A stretch of 64,000 bases of DNA. Origin: Boothiomyces macroporosus. Lineage: Eukaryota > Chytridiomycota > Chytridiomycetes > Rhizophydiales > Terramycetaceae. The DNA lies in NCBI GenBank assembly GCA_027604185.1, contig JADGKB010000048.1, positions 1 to 64,000 of the forward strand, given 5' to 3'. Shown here piece by piece: positions 46,095 to 57,939 of the stretch. The translations under genes and the position numbers were made by a program. How positions within the stretch are numbered: position 1 is the stretch's first letter; each line of letters begins with the position of its first letter. The notes below the pieces were generated by a model. It had not been told where the DNA came from. It ran no database searches and saw only the letters and a program-made list of their open reading frames with translations.

Positions 46095-49000
46095 ATGGTG
46101 AACAATGGACTGCATTATAAAATGCCAAATCATCCTAGTCTCTCTCCAATGATTTTTGTAAGGAAACCAATAAAGAAAGATCGGAGTGCGGAATACGCAG
46201 CGATTTACCAACGAATCAAAGCAAGTTCAGGCATTGTCCTTATTTTGACAGGTGGCTGCTTCTAATTATAGTCGTAATCTACTATGCCATACAAACCCAA
46301 GTTTATTATTGGGGAGGAAAATCAGTTCAGGAAACTCCAAATGAATATCCTACATTTCAGGAATACCCAACCTATTCTAAAGAGCAACAGAAATCAAATA
46401 TTCGAGATATTTTCTCTAAATATGCATCTGCCAAAGACAGCCAACTGGATTCAGAAGAATTTAAAGGGGAATTGATGCACGCGATTGAAATGCTCGAGCG
46501 TTCTAACTTACCAAAATCGAAAATTGGGCAAAGAAAAGGTTCAAATTGCTAATGCCTAGTACACCGAAATACACAATTATTTTCCAACGATTATTTAGCT
46601 GGTCGGATCGCAAATAATTTTGCCAATTTTGTTGTAACCATTTTTAAATACATTCTGGTAGAGGTTCCAGAATACACTATTTTCAAAGAAGAAAAAGTTG
46701 ATCATCCGTTAAAAAATGCAATGGAAGGATTTAAAGGGGTTGCCAAAACGATGGGAGATATTTTCCTTGTTCCAGAAGAGGGCAAACCCGATGACAGCCT
46801 GTCATTTGAAAAACTTGGGACTGGAATCTCCAATCTCGCTTCAACCATAAAAGATAACCTGCTAGTAGGACTTCCAACCAAAAATACCGAAACTAAAGGA
46901 AAGAATTCCGAAAGCAGTCTCCCAACGCCTATTCTTCACACTCTTGATAAAGTAATCGAGTTTGGAAACACGATTGGAGATTTGCTGCTGGTAAAAGATC
47001 CCAAAACTGAAAAGGAGTACCACTCCAAGATAGAATCTTTTGTAGATGACCTCTTCAAATCATCAAATAACCAAGCATTTTCGAAAGTATTGTTTGCAAC
47101 ACAGTCAATTCTTGATTCATTTATGGACTCGATTTTGATCAAGAATGATGACTCTAATAGTCGTTCGTCCACTAGCGAGAGTCCAGTCCGAAAATCTCTA
47201 AAGAACTTTGTTGATTATTCGTCCAACCTTGCAAGCTATGTATTGGTAAAGGATAATGATGAAGCCAAATATGAAAGAGAAGCCCAAGAGATCTTTGGTC
47301 AAATTGCAAAATCTAAACTTGCGCCAGGAACACTAAATGAACTGCTAAAGGAAGTAATTGCGAAATTTGATGGCTTAGCGAGAGATATTCTTAATCCTAC
47401 ATCAGCAGGAGCTCTTGGTTCATCCAATTCTGAACCAAATGTATTTATCAAGATTGCCAACCTTGTTGGGGATCAATTTTCAAATTACGTTTTAGTACCA
47501 AAAAGTAACACTGAAAAAACTGATGCTTCAGCCAAATATGACTCTGCTAGTATTTACAAATTTGTTTCCGATGGAGTAAAGCAACTTTTGGTTGAGCCAG
47601 ATGTTCAAGTCCACGAAAGTAAGCCAGTAGAACAATCACCAAAAAATGAAAACATTGAGCAGATAAACAAATGGATTCAAGATTACTTGCTAAACAACGA
47701 TTCCAATGGAGAAGGAAAAAGTCTGGACACTTTAAAAGAAAGTTTCAAACATTTGATCAATGATGGACAAAAAGTGCTTGAAGATGTTCTCGTGCAATCA
47801 GAACAAATGCCGATCCTAAAGAATAGCGAGAAGGAAACACCCTCCCAAATATTTGATGACACTGGGAGTAAAATTGCCGATTTTGTTCTTGCTGGTAGGG
47901 AATTGAAAGGAAATGAAAAGCAGCTCAGTTTTGATTATCAGCAATTGGCGAAAACTTTGTTTAGTGCTATTCAGAACAATTTATTGGTAGATGATAAAGA
48001 GCAAAGTAAGGGACCAGAAGCAGTGAGTAAAACTCCAAAAGGGATTTTTGAAGGAGAAATCGGAAAATACTTACGAGCGTACCTTTTGAATGGGGACAAT
48101 TACATTTCGGCTGATAGCACGGAAAGTTTAGGATCTATAGCTCAAAAAGTCGTTTCTAAGAGTAACGTACTTATCAATGAAGTACTTGCTTCACAAGATG
48201 ATGCATTAGGAACAACTGAAACAAAGAAGAATACTTTTCCGCAAGAAGAAACCGCTAGAAGGATGACCACTCATTTCCTCAATAATGACGAGGGTGATCC
48301 TGGCTCATTGAAAATAACCGATTCAATTAAAGTCGAAGAGTTTGTTGATTCTATGAAAAAATGGATCGATTCAAACTTGCTTGTTCAACCTGAATTAGAT
48401 AGTGATGGGAAAAATGCAGCTTCAGCTAGTTCTAATTCAGAATGGCTCTTTGAGAATTATCTCGCACAATATCTTTTAAACAACGGAGAGTCTAAACAAA
48501 ACTTGAATGGAAATTTAAAAGAATCCTTAATGAGAATATTATCAAACGGAAGCAAAGTTCTTGATTCAATCCTAGTACCAAATGTTGAAGAATCACCAGG
48601 CAATGAAGTTCCTGTTAACAAAGACAAGCAATCCGAAGGGTTCATGGATTTAGAAAATTCTCCTTTAGTGAAATTCCTTAACGACAATCTATTAAATAAC
48701 GGACAGGAAGGAAAATCATTTTTCAATTCGATTTCATCTGTACTTGGAAAATTGGAAACAAGTGCACCTGTTACCAAACTTGATAAAGTTGAAGAGAGCA
48801 CCAAGACGTTGCAACAACTATTGAACCTTTACAATTCTGTAGATGATGAAAATACAAAAGTAGAACTTTTGAAATTGATGGAGCGAGAAATGCACAAGAT
48901 TGAAGAAACGTAACTACGACTAATATTAGAGACCCAGCCAATATTGAAAAGCCTCACGATTCTCAATCTGGGGTTTTAGCTGGATCGAAAGCTCTATTTG

Positions 49001-49286
49001 ACAATATTTTGGTGGAGCCAACCACCAAAGGCACAGAATCTGGTTCTTGGTCAAACTTAGTGAATCAATTCTTGGTAACCGATGAACTTCCTAAAAAGCA
49101 GGTGATATGTCACTAATCCAAGTCATATTTGCCAATCATTAAAGACTTTTTCAAGAATATTATAGTTGCTACTGGCGATAACAGCGATTCTTCTGAAAAG
49201 GTTTAAATTCATTAATTTAGCAAGAGTATTTTGCTACTATAAAACAAGGATATGAATGGCTTGAAAACAATATTCTTGTGAATTAA
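46095..49286 (+). CDS. Novel single-pass membrane protein with about 20 degenerate repeats
   Basis: Predicted 1029 residues with five introns (20-21 nt). The N-terminus is basic, then one hydrophobic helix (SSGIVLILTVVIYYAI) suggests a type II membrane anchor with the rest outside the cytosol. From about residue 160 to the end the protein is built of degenerate units of 32-48 residues, each ending in a motif such as DNLLV, GDLLLV, DSILI, SYVLV, NYVLVP, DYLLNND, QYLLNN, DSILVP or NNILVN, followed by D/P/E/N-rich turns. The final exons carry the same motif (DNILVEP, NQFLV, KNIIV), which supports the splicing. No known repeat family is recognised. The start could also be ATG 46122. ECM29 ends 8 bp away (convergent). 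Confidence 0.75.
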
Positions 49287-49294
49287 ATTTATTT

Positions 49295-52200
49295 TCAATC
49301 AAATAGATTATACGTGTTTTGCAACACCGATTGTATTGGCCCATCTCTTTCATTTTCCGCATAAGGCTTCAATTGAGCTTTGATAAACGCTGTTAAAAGT
49401 GGATCTACATTAACCACGAATACCTTTTTTGCAGGTTTCGAACAGCAGGTTTGCAGCGAGTTCTCGAACAATTTTGAACTAATCGTTAGCACACAACTAC
49501 TTTGCCGTCGTCCAAACACTGAAGCAACCCTTTTAGGATATCTCGCAACAACCCATCGGAAAATTGGTTCAAGTTGCCTAATTTTTCAAACACTCTCTTC
49601 AATGCACCCAGTACACTAACTCGAATGTTCCATACATTATTGACCAAATTTCTTTCCAAAAATTGTCCAACTGGGGGAATATATTCACCTGGCATTAAAT
49701 CAAGTATACCATTATTTGAAGAAGGGAAACATCCGCCGACAGCTTTAAATGCGCTTGCTCTAATGGAAAGAATGAGAGGCTTGCTGATACTTTCATCCAC
49801 ATCATCATCCATATCGACATCTTTCTCTTCTGCACAATTTGCTAAATACTCAAAGACGTCTCCGAATCGATGGCAATTTAGTTCATCAAACACTATTCCC
49901 ATGTATTCGATACTAAATCTTTTGTATTGCATGTTCTTTTTTTGTGCTTCCCTGATGAATATTGCTTCAATCTTTCCAAGTTCTTCCTTGCGTGTGCCGA
50001 AATAATCCTTCCCAGCAATACAAACGCTCATCAACGCTTCTAACAATGCTTCTTTTCCAGACCAAGTTCTACCAGATAATGAATCTATCAGTAGTGCAAG
50101 ACACGCCGGCATTATTTCCAGAATATCTGAATCAAGGGATTTTGAAAAATCAACCAAAGCCTTCCCAACCTGTTTTTTCATATCCCAAGATGGATTGTTA
50201 ACTAAAATTGATTTGCAGGATTCAAAAATCTCCAACTTCCATTTTTTAATTGCCAAGCTGGAACCTCCAGTATTTTCATCCCAGATATTTTTCCATACCT
50301 CTGAAATTGCTTGCTGACTTTTGTCACGACTACCCATAAAAGCCAAAGGAATGATTAGTCCATGGAAATCTTGAATTGCGGACGGAGAATGTCTGGAAAT
50401 TTCCAAATAAGTCACTGGGGCAACCATCCTACCCTCTTCATCATTTGCTTCTAAATACTTTGAATTAATTTGATTGATGATCTTTTCCAACACTGAAAAC
50501 TCTACTAATTTCGCAAGGTAGCCAAACGCAGTAGAGAATGATTTTCGAACTACCGGCGATCGATCATAAATTGCAACTGACAGTGCTTTGATTAACGGTT
50601 CAGAAACGGCTCTTAGTTCGTTTGGCACACTCTGGACTAAAGTATAGATGAATCTTGCAGCACCTGCTCTAGTTGGCAGACCAACCCCTTTTCGTACAAT
50701 GACCGCCAATTTAGGAGACAGTTCAGCAAGGATTTCAGCATCAATAAATGGCACGCATCTATCAATCGCCTCCATAATGGGAGAGCTCTTTGCAGCAGTC
50801 ATTCTTGACGTTTCTAAATCACTTTGACTGATATTGTACGACGAAGCGTGGAATGCTAGATAATCTAATGTTAAAAATATCTACTCATTGATTGAGGCTC
50901 CAAGCTGCTAAGGGCTTCCATCAGTGTACATACCAACTCCACAATGTGTGGCTTTAATAGCACACCACCTGTCTTTGTCAATTTGAGAATAGTTGACAAA
51001 GAGTATGCCTTTACTTCTTCCGAGTTGTTTACTAAACCTTTTTGCAATAAGAAGGGCATCATTTCATTCATAATCTTCTGGCTCTTTGAAGGAGAGTGGT
51101 ACACTGGATCGCAATAACGAACGGTAATGTTCATCAGAGTCTTTGCCGCCAAAAAGGCTGCTTTACGAACCGATTCTTTAATATCATCCAAAGCCCGAAA
51201 AGACATTGTCCACAATTCCGTCATAAACGGCTCCAACTGTTCAATCGTTTTGCCACTGAGTAAATCTGTAAGGGCAGCCGAGCTGGCTTCTCTTGTTCTC
51301 CACATTCTGTCTCCCATTCCCTTCAGAACTTCGTTCATGATTTCAACAAAATATTTGTCAATTGTTTTTGCTGGCTCTTTAACCAAAGAGTTCCAAATAT
51401 TTTTCATTCCTGGGTTAATTATTCTTACCTTGCGCTGTCTTTGGATGTGGGTCAAATGAATAACGATAAAGTCTAGGAACAAGGGAAGGAAGAATAGGCT
51501 CTAAATCCTTTTCAGCCTGCATAGCAATTGAACTAAAACCTAAACTAGCCCCTCTTCTTGAGTTCCAGATTGCGTGGTGGGACGCAAGTGACATGAACTT
51601 GTACACCAAATCAGGTCTAAGATTAAAAGAGTGTTACTGATTCATATCAGCGGCCAAAGACAAGATATCTTGATATGTGCTAATGTTTGATCCATCTGGA
51701 GTTCCCCCAAGTGCGGCATTTGGCAGCAACTCTGTAGTTCCAGAAACACTCTGTGGAGCCAATTTCTTGCCAGCAGTAAAAGTAGATACTAGCGATGACA
51801 CCAACTCTTTTTTCATATCTGCATCTCCAATTTCATAGATCAGCCCAATACCTTTGGAAGCAATTTCCTGAGTAAAGTCTAGATTAGAAGAGATTACCGT
51901 CTTTGTCATTCAACAAGTCGGAAAAGTTTTGATGAAGTTGAAGCAGATTTTTCTGAATGAATGGGGTGTTTTTTCCATACTTTGTGATACAGAGAAGCCA
52001 GATACAACCCGCCTTTTTGTTGATTGCGTTTTGAGCTGGTGCAACGAGAGCAAATATTTTGTTCATGTACTCTTCGAGTAGAGCTTCATTCACCTTGTAG
52101 GCCTGGAATTCATTTGGAGGAAATGTGACATCCGCAATATCAAGGTATCGAAGCATATTTAAAGAATGGAATTTGAAGAGTAAAGAGCAGAGCGCTTCCC

Positions 52201-54985
52201 CAATGTTAAATTGCAATTCGACGTGCTTTGCAAGAAGACTAGGCAATGTAAGCATCAGGTCTAAAACCGGTTTAGCAATAAACTCTGTTCCAAGAGCTAA
52301 ATGACTCAATGAAAATATTGCCATTTCTTGTACTTTTGGTTCCTTGTATTTAATTAAATCGGATAATTTGTCTTGGAAGTGTTGCAGTTGAGCCTTTAAT
52401 GATTCGTCTAAAGAGGTAAATGTACCATATCGACCCATTTCCGCAATCGCAATGCATCCACCAAGAATAAGTGATATATTGTCAGACCCAAGCGCCGCAA
52501 AGACACTTTCCAGAACTTTTGACAATAGCTGAGTGGAGATAATATTCTTGAAGGTTGTAGAGTATCGGTAAACCAATCTGCCAACACAGTATCCAAGAAC
52601 AGCAATGGAGCCATGGCGATATTCAAAGTTCTATAATTATTCAAAGCTTACATTTTTGGATAAATCATTTGCAGTTGAAATATAACGCTCCAATCGTTTC
52701 GCGAAATCTGCTTTCTTTTCTGGAGAGCTCAATCCAGCAGTAGAAAGGATTCCGACAATATGCGCCATTGAAATCCTAGTTTCATACTTTGAGCTTTTCA
52801 AAAGGTTCTGATTTAGTACAAATTACATCTGCCCAGTCTATTTTCGACTCGAATGCTTTTGAAATAGCTTCGGGAGATATTGAAATGAGTTCCAACAAAT
52901 TAGAAGCAGCCAATGAAAGTAAAAGTCCATCTAAATAAGTTTAAAGTACCAGCTTCTTTGGCGTCAAGTGCTTTTTCCAAGAAAGTAATGTATCCTTTCA
53001 GCCCTTTTTGAGTGTCCTCATTTCTCCAGAGTGACGATAATGATTCCAATATTTTCTTGCTGGAAGGTACATTTTCTCTTTCTGTTGAATCAATTGAAAT
53101 TTTCCCCAGATCCAACTCACTATCCAATATCCTAAACAAAATCTGTCTCAAAAATGCCAGTGCAAAAGAAAAGGTAGTGACAGTTAAATTCCCAATCCAA
53201 GAAACTCCTGCAGACGATACCGCTTTAATAGTCCTCTTGCTAGAATAATTTTGAATAGAGTCAACTAAATCCGCCAAAAAGCCACCATCAATTGAATCCA
53301 TTGAGTCTTTTGTAGGTAATTCCAACCCTTTAAAAGACAATTCTCTTATTTCTAATTTGCTATCCGCGGTAGCCAAGAGCGAAATGTATCTGGCAGTAAC
53401 ATCCGTGAAATCATAAATTTCGATTGCATACTTTAGTGAAATATATCTGGACTGGTGTTCTGGACTATCAATATTTTCCAATAATAATATCTGTAATTCT
53501 TTCTTCAATTCTTCTGAAATGCCTCTGTATGCTGGTAGCAAAGAAACGAGAGCATCTTGCAAAGAAACTCTAACATTTGGTGACTCAAGTGGAATTGAGG
53601 TTAAAAATCTCTTGGCAATCTCCAAATCGTTTTGAAACAGCTCTGGAACTATAATTAATACAAATCACCTTTTTTTGAAATCATTCCTATAGATTCATAA
53701 GTAAGACCTCTAATGTTTTCCAAACCAGCATCCTGCTGTTCATCCAATAATTTGGATATTCCTTCAATCAATAACTTTCCAATGGGTTTCATAATTTCGT
53801 TTCTAGTCATTTTAGCCATCCAATAAACAAATGCCATACCATTGGAGCGTAATTTTGGTGTGGAATGTGGATTGTAGAGAGCATCAAAAGACATGTTAAT
53901 CATGAATGGCACTTTGTTTGCAGCAAGCACAGATTTCAACATGTAATCGACAATCCTATTCTTCAACAATACACTGGCTGGCTGTCTTGAAGCACCTAAA
54001 TCAAATTAAAAAAGTACTGGGGTCTTTCGGATCGTTGTGTCCTAGATACAACAAGTATAAGCGATTGATCAAGTATTCATTTTCCATATCTGGCTTTGCA
54101 TACCTTCGTAAACCATCTTCTCCCACAAACTGAACTTCATGGAAAGGATCAACAGAAGCTACAAGGAAAACCAGGAATTTCTCAATAACCAAAGAGTCTT
54201 TTGGCACTAATCGTTCAATCATCAAGAATTTCGCTATTCCTACTTTAAGGTCTTTCAAAGCAGTAGAATTCATTGTCCAAGTAGCCGTTACTTCATTGGT
54301 AATAAAGTTAACTGCTGATTTGGATAAACCAGCAGGCAAGGCATCCAAAGGAGAAATAGGAGGCAGTGCTGCTCTATAATTAAGCTTGATTACAATTCAG
54401 CAGCATTTAAAGCGGTGATTTTCCTTCCAGATTGAGGAACAGAGTACAGCATAAAATCCAAGAATTTTGAAACCAGATATTTGACATCTGCTTCTTCAAA
54501 TACAATCGAATGCTTTTCTACAAACATAATATTGTAGTTTGCCAGGATTGGGAGAGCAATAGAAAATAAAACCATTTGTTGTGGAGTTGGTTTCTTTGAA
54601 ATTCCTTTTAGTATTCCTGGTAATTTCAACATTTGATCCTGAATTAGTACAAGATACTGTTTCATTTAAAGTAGTGAATCCTTTCTTTAGGTAAATTATT
54701 GCAAATGCCCGAGATGTTGGGCCACTGGAGTGATAAAACTCAATCAGCTTGTCCACTGGTAAATTAATGTTCCCAGAATTGCATCTCTTATTGATATGGC
54801 TACAGACAGCCATTGCTTTAGTTTTAACTTGTTGGTGGGGACTATCCAGTTTTGCCAAGATGGGACAGAGCAACGTGGTGATCTGAGATTCAAAGCTGGA
54901 TTCATCCGATGCTAGAGCCAATCTTAGCTCTACTTTTTCCAGTAGCTCTTTGAATTATTTAAAAAATACCAATTTCTTTTTCCAT
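49295..54985 (-). CDS. ECM29: Ecm29, proteasome-associated HEAT-repeat scaffold
   Basis: Tethers the 19S regulatory particle to the 20S core and to other machinery. Fourteen introns (19-22 nt) removed gives 1802 residues, matching yeast and human Ecm29. N-terminus [18 protein letters not shown] (split by the first intron) is followed by [22 protein letters not shown]. Internal blocks include [72 protein letters not shown] and [18 protein letters not shown], all in HEAT-like helices. The start ATG 54985 follows an A8 leader. AATAAA lies just after the TGA stop (49297-49295). Confidence 0.92.
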
Positions 54986-55349
54986 TTTTTTTGATTAGCT
55001 ATTTGGAAGCAAGGGTTGAGCAAGGGGTTCGTAAACACACCTCCATTTGGCGCATGAGGGTGGGCAATGTTGAGACCTAATTACTAGAAATGAGGGCGGG
55101 TAATGTTGGAAGCGAAGGACTCTAATTACTATAGCACTTGTTAACCGCTGGAAAAGAGAATAGATAAACCCCAGCTTATTTAGTCTCTCTAATAAATGGG
55201 AGCATAAAATATTTTGAAAATAAACTTTTTAAAAAAACACGCTTGGATGAACAGAATCAGAGAATTTGGAATTGCATGGATACATTCCAGTTACACAGCA
55301 ATAGAAAAATTAGTAAAATATCTCTTTCCGCACTTTTCCGTTAGACTAA
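54986..55349. other. Spacer upstream of TMEM17-like gene with tandem imperfect repeat
   Basis: 364 bp without a gene. Two imperfect copies of ATGAGGG(T/C)GGG(C/T)AATGTTG, each followed by CTAATTACTA, occur at 55053-55087 and 55090-55132. Downstream is an A/T-rich stretch with AATAAA-like runs near 55190-55235. Confidence 0.5.
55053..55132. repeat. Imperfect direct repeat, two copies
   Basis: Copies start at 55053 and 55090. Both contain an ATGAGGG(T/C)GGG core and a CTAATTACTA tail, separated by variable bases. They lie in the divergent spacer between ECM29 and the TMEM17-like gene, so they may be transcription-factor sites. Confidence 0.45.
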
Positions 55350-55871
55350 ATGAAAACTTTTCCGGTAATTATCTCTAATCCAGACCAAGAAATTGATGGC
55401 TACCTGCCATTTCAAGTTTTGATTTATTTCAACATTTATTTGTATATATTTTGGTTATACGGGGAATATATTACGATAAATTGGAAAATTACTTGGTTTA
55501 ATCCGTCAGGCTGGACAAAGTTTCAAACATGGATCATATTCTACTTGTTTGCGTTGATAGAGCCTCTGCGATTATATTTAGGATTCTTTGGAAATCTAAA
55601 AGAACGAGCCCCGGATATCGCTGGATGTGTATTACTGACAGTGTTTCCCCAGATGGTGCTGTCATTTGCTTTTATTGCTCTTCAACGTAAGATGTAACTA
55701 ACATTTGAAATATTTGGAGGCGGGTTTATGACACCTTATGAATTTGCACATAATCTGCTGTATTTCTTTTTCTTGATTGCTGAAGCGTTTATTGGATATT
55801 ACGCGATCAAAAGGATGGTGTTGTCCCAGTCGACTCTGTATTTCACCAATTTTGATAAAAAGATAATATAG
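55350..55871 (+). CDS. TMEM17-family (Transmemb_17) ciliary transition-zone protein
   Basis: Four-helix protein of about 162-166 residues. The helix pattern and the segment LPFQVLIYFNIYLYIFW, then LFALIEPLRLYLGFFGNL with ERAPDIAGCVLLTVFPQ, match the TMEM17/TMEM80 family, whose members belong to the MKS complex of the ciliary transition zone. The last helix is FLIAEAFIGYYAI. One intron begins at 55687. It may end at 55719 (33 nt, AG) or at 55707 (21 nt, ending TG, with CTAAC seven bases before the end); both keep the frame. The start is ATG 55350. Ciliary function is family knowledge; its presence here implies a flagellated stage. Confidence 0.8.
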
Positions 55872-55889
55872 CGGTGCTCGGAATTGAAT

Positions 55890-56231
55890 TTATTTGAACA
55901 TATCATAAATGCGTTCAAGTGGTCTGCCAACTACCGCTTTTTTCTTTTCATAGTCAACTAAAATTGGTCTTTGCATAATGAGGGGGTCTTGGAGCAATTC
56001 GGCCAATGCGTTTAATTCTGTTGGGACTTGTCCTTTGAAGTCGTCCCTTCTCACTACCAAATCCAAGTCTTCCTTGTCCATCAGGGAAATGACTTCCAGA
56101 ATCTTTTCCTTCTTCAATTGGGTTGTAGTGTAGTCGATCGTCTCAAATTGATTTGGAATCTTTTCAGTTAAAAAAGCAAGGATTGTCTTGCATTTCGAAC
56201 AGGTGGGTTTTTGGAGGAACAGGAATCGCAT
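55890..56231 (-). CDS. ArsC/Spx-type thioredoxin-fold reductase (arsenate reductase-like)
   Basis: Compact 113-residue protein of the glutaredoxin-dependent ArsC family common in bacteria. C11 in PTCSKC is at the position of the catalytic Cys, with a second Cys at 14. The three arginines of ArsC enzymes have counterparts: R61/R62 (VVRRDDF), R88 (LIMQRPILV) and R103 (VVGRPLERI). Arsenate reduction with glutathione/glutaredoxin is the expected activity, but Spx/YffB-like relatives have other roles. Usual fungal arsenate reductases (Acr2) are of the unrelated CDC25 type, so bacterial ancestry is plausible. The stop TAA is in AATAAA. Its start codon is only 24 bp from the divergent nucleoporin start. 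Confidence 0.8.
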   Translation of the reverse strand: MRFLFLQKPTCSKCKTILAFLTEKIPNQFETIDYTTTQLKKEKILEVISLMDKEDLDLVVRRDDFKGQVPTELNALAELLQDPLIMQRPILVDYEKKKAVVGRPLERIYDMFK

Positions 56232-56255
56232 TTTAATTTTTTTCAAAGATCTCGA

Positions 56256-57740
56256 ATGTTTGGTCAGCAAAATCAACAGACAGGATTTGGTCAACCTGCA
56301 CAAAATACATTTGGATTTGGACAGCAAAATCAAAATACTGGTGCAGGAGGTAACGCGACTTTAGGATTTGGAACTCAACCAGCGGGAGGCTTTGGAAATA
56401 CTACCCAACCGACTGGAGGCTTTGGAAATACTACTAACCAACCTACTGGTGGATTATTTGGAAATACCAATACAACAGCTCAACCAGCAGCAAAAGGGTT
56501 ATTTGGCAACACTAGTACAACAACTGCGCAACCTACTACTGGCGGATTGTTTGGCAACACTGGTACCTCTCAACCTACTACTGGCGGGCTATTTGGAAAC
56601 GCTACTACAAACACATCTCAGCCAGCAGCTGGAGGATTGTTTGGAAACACTAATACCAGCACTACTCAACCGTCAAACATGTTTGGAAGTACTACCAACA
56701 CTGCTGGAGGATTATTTGGTCAGAAAAGTACCACACAACCTGGATTTGGACAAGCCCAAACATCAGCGCCGTAATTATTAGACTAAAGTAGAATTACTCT
56801 GTCTACAAAATACTCTGAGCTTCCGCCGGATATTCAATCTCAATTGGATACAATTGAAAAGTTCATCAACTCCCAATCTGGTGTTTCAACTTCTATTTCA
56901 AATCTCACGTTAGAAAAAGATTTACAAGAAATTGTAAAGGAAACTGAAGAGACTTCCAGAGTACTACATCTTTAATGTAGAAATTAAGCGGATTAAAGAC
57001 AATACTACAGAGAGATGTTTATGTCATTGATCAACTAAAGAGTCTAGTTGCAAAAGAACTCCGGAATACTGACTTGGTGGCGAGGTTCATTGAATCTTCT
57101 CCAACTAGCGACTTCAACAAAGGAATTCAAACCAATGACGCATATTCAAAGTAATTTTAGTCTTAAATTTAGTTACTTTCTCAACTTCACTAACGATCTT
57201 GAAATGCGCATGAATCAATGTAGACAAAATATCGAAGAACTGGAATTAAATCTACGAAGTTCGCATACTCCAAAGATCAATGCCACTGGTACTTTATCAT
57301 TAAATCAAGTCATCCAAGAAATCATCAAGAATCAATACCAGTCGTTCATGTCTATTGCGGGTAAAGTAGCCCAAGTTCATGATACCATTACTAAAGCGAA
57401 AGATATTTATATTCAATTTCATGAAAAATACTATGGTAATGTTACTCCAGAAAATAATCGAGAATCATATTCACAACTTGCTCAGTATCTACAGCCTACA
57501 GTGCAACAACCTGTCCCACAACAGCTGAATCAATCTCAATTTGGACAATCACAATTTGGAACACAGTCGCTCTTTGGAGCCAAACCAGCAGACACAAAGC
57601 CCGCCTTTGCGCTGTCTTCTAAACCAGCAACAGCTGCAGCTCCTACTTTGAATACCAGTTTGTTTGGAAATCCAATTGGTGGAGTAGGAATGAAACGTAG
57701 TAATAGTTTAGGCGGAGCAGAGACAAAGAAACTGTTTTAA
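56256..57740 (+). CDS. FG nucleoporin of the Nup58/Nup49 type
   Basis: Central-channel nucleoporin with Nup62/Nsp1 and Nup54/Nup57 partners. Three introns (21, 20, 22 nt) removed gives 473 residues. Residues 1-168 are FG/GLFG repeats (GGLFGNT, GGFGNTT, Q/T/G-rich). A coiled-coil core follows (residues about 170-400) starting TLSTKYSELPPDIQSQLDTI, then LQRDVYVIDQLKSLV and YFLNFTNDLEMRMNQ, typical of Nup58/45. A second short FG region closes the C-terminus (FGQSQFGTQSLFG). The start ATG 56256 is the first codon of the FG region. The stop TAA is in TAATAAA. Confidence 0.9.
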
Positions 57741-57906
57741 TAAACCCCTTAACCAAATCGTGGATTGCGTGTTTTAGGCTCTGGCAGTAATCCGTTTCAG
57801 AACTTTTAAAAAACTGATTGTTTCATATCAAAAGTAATGCTGTGGTTGTATCGCAGGGGATCTCTAACTAGTTGCGTTGGCTTTAACAGAAACATCGCCA
57901 TCTTTC

Positions 57907-57914
57907 TATAAATA
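57907..57914 (+). promoter_or_regulatory. TATA-like box of secreted gene 1
   Basis: TATAAATA 33 bp before the ATG at 57940. A similar ATAAATA (59048-59054) precedes the paralogue by the same distance (36 bp), suggesting conserved core promoters. Confidence 0.5.
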
Positions 57915-57939
57915 CCAATTAAATTTACTCAATGCAATC

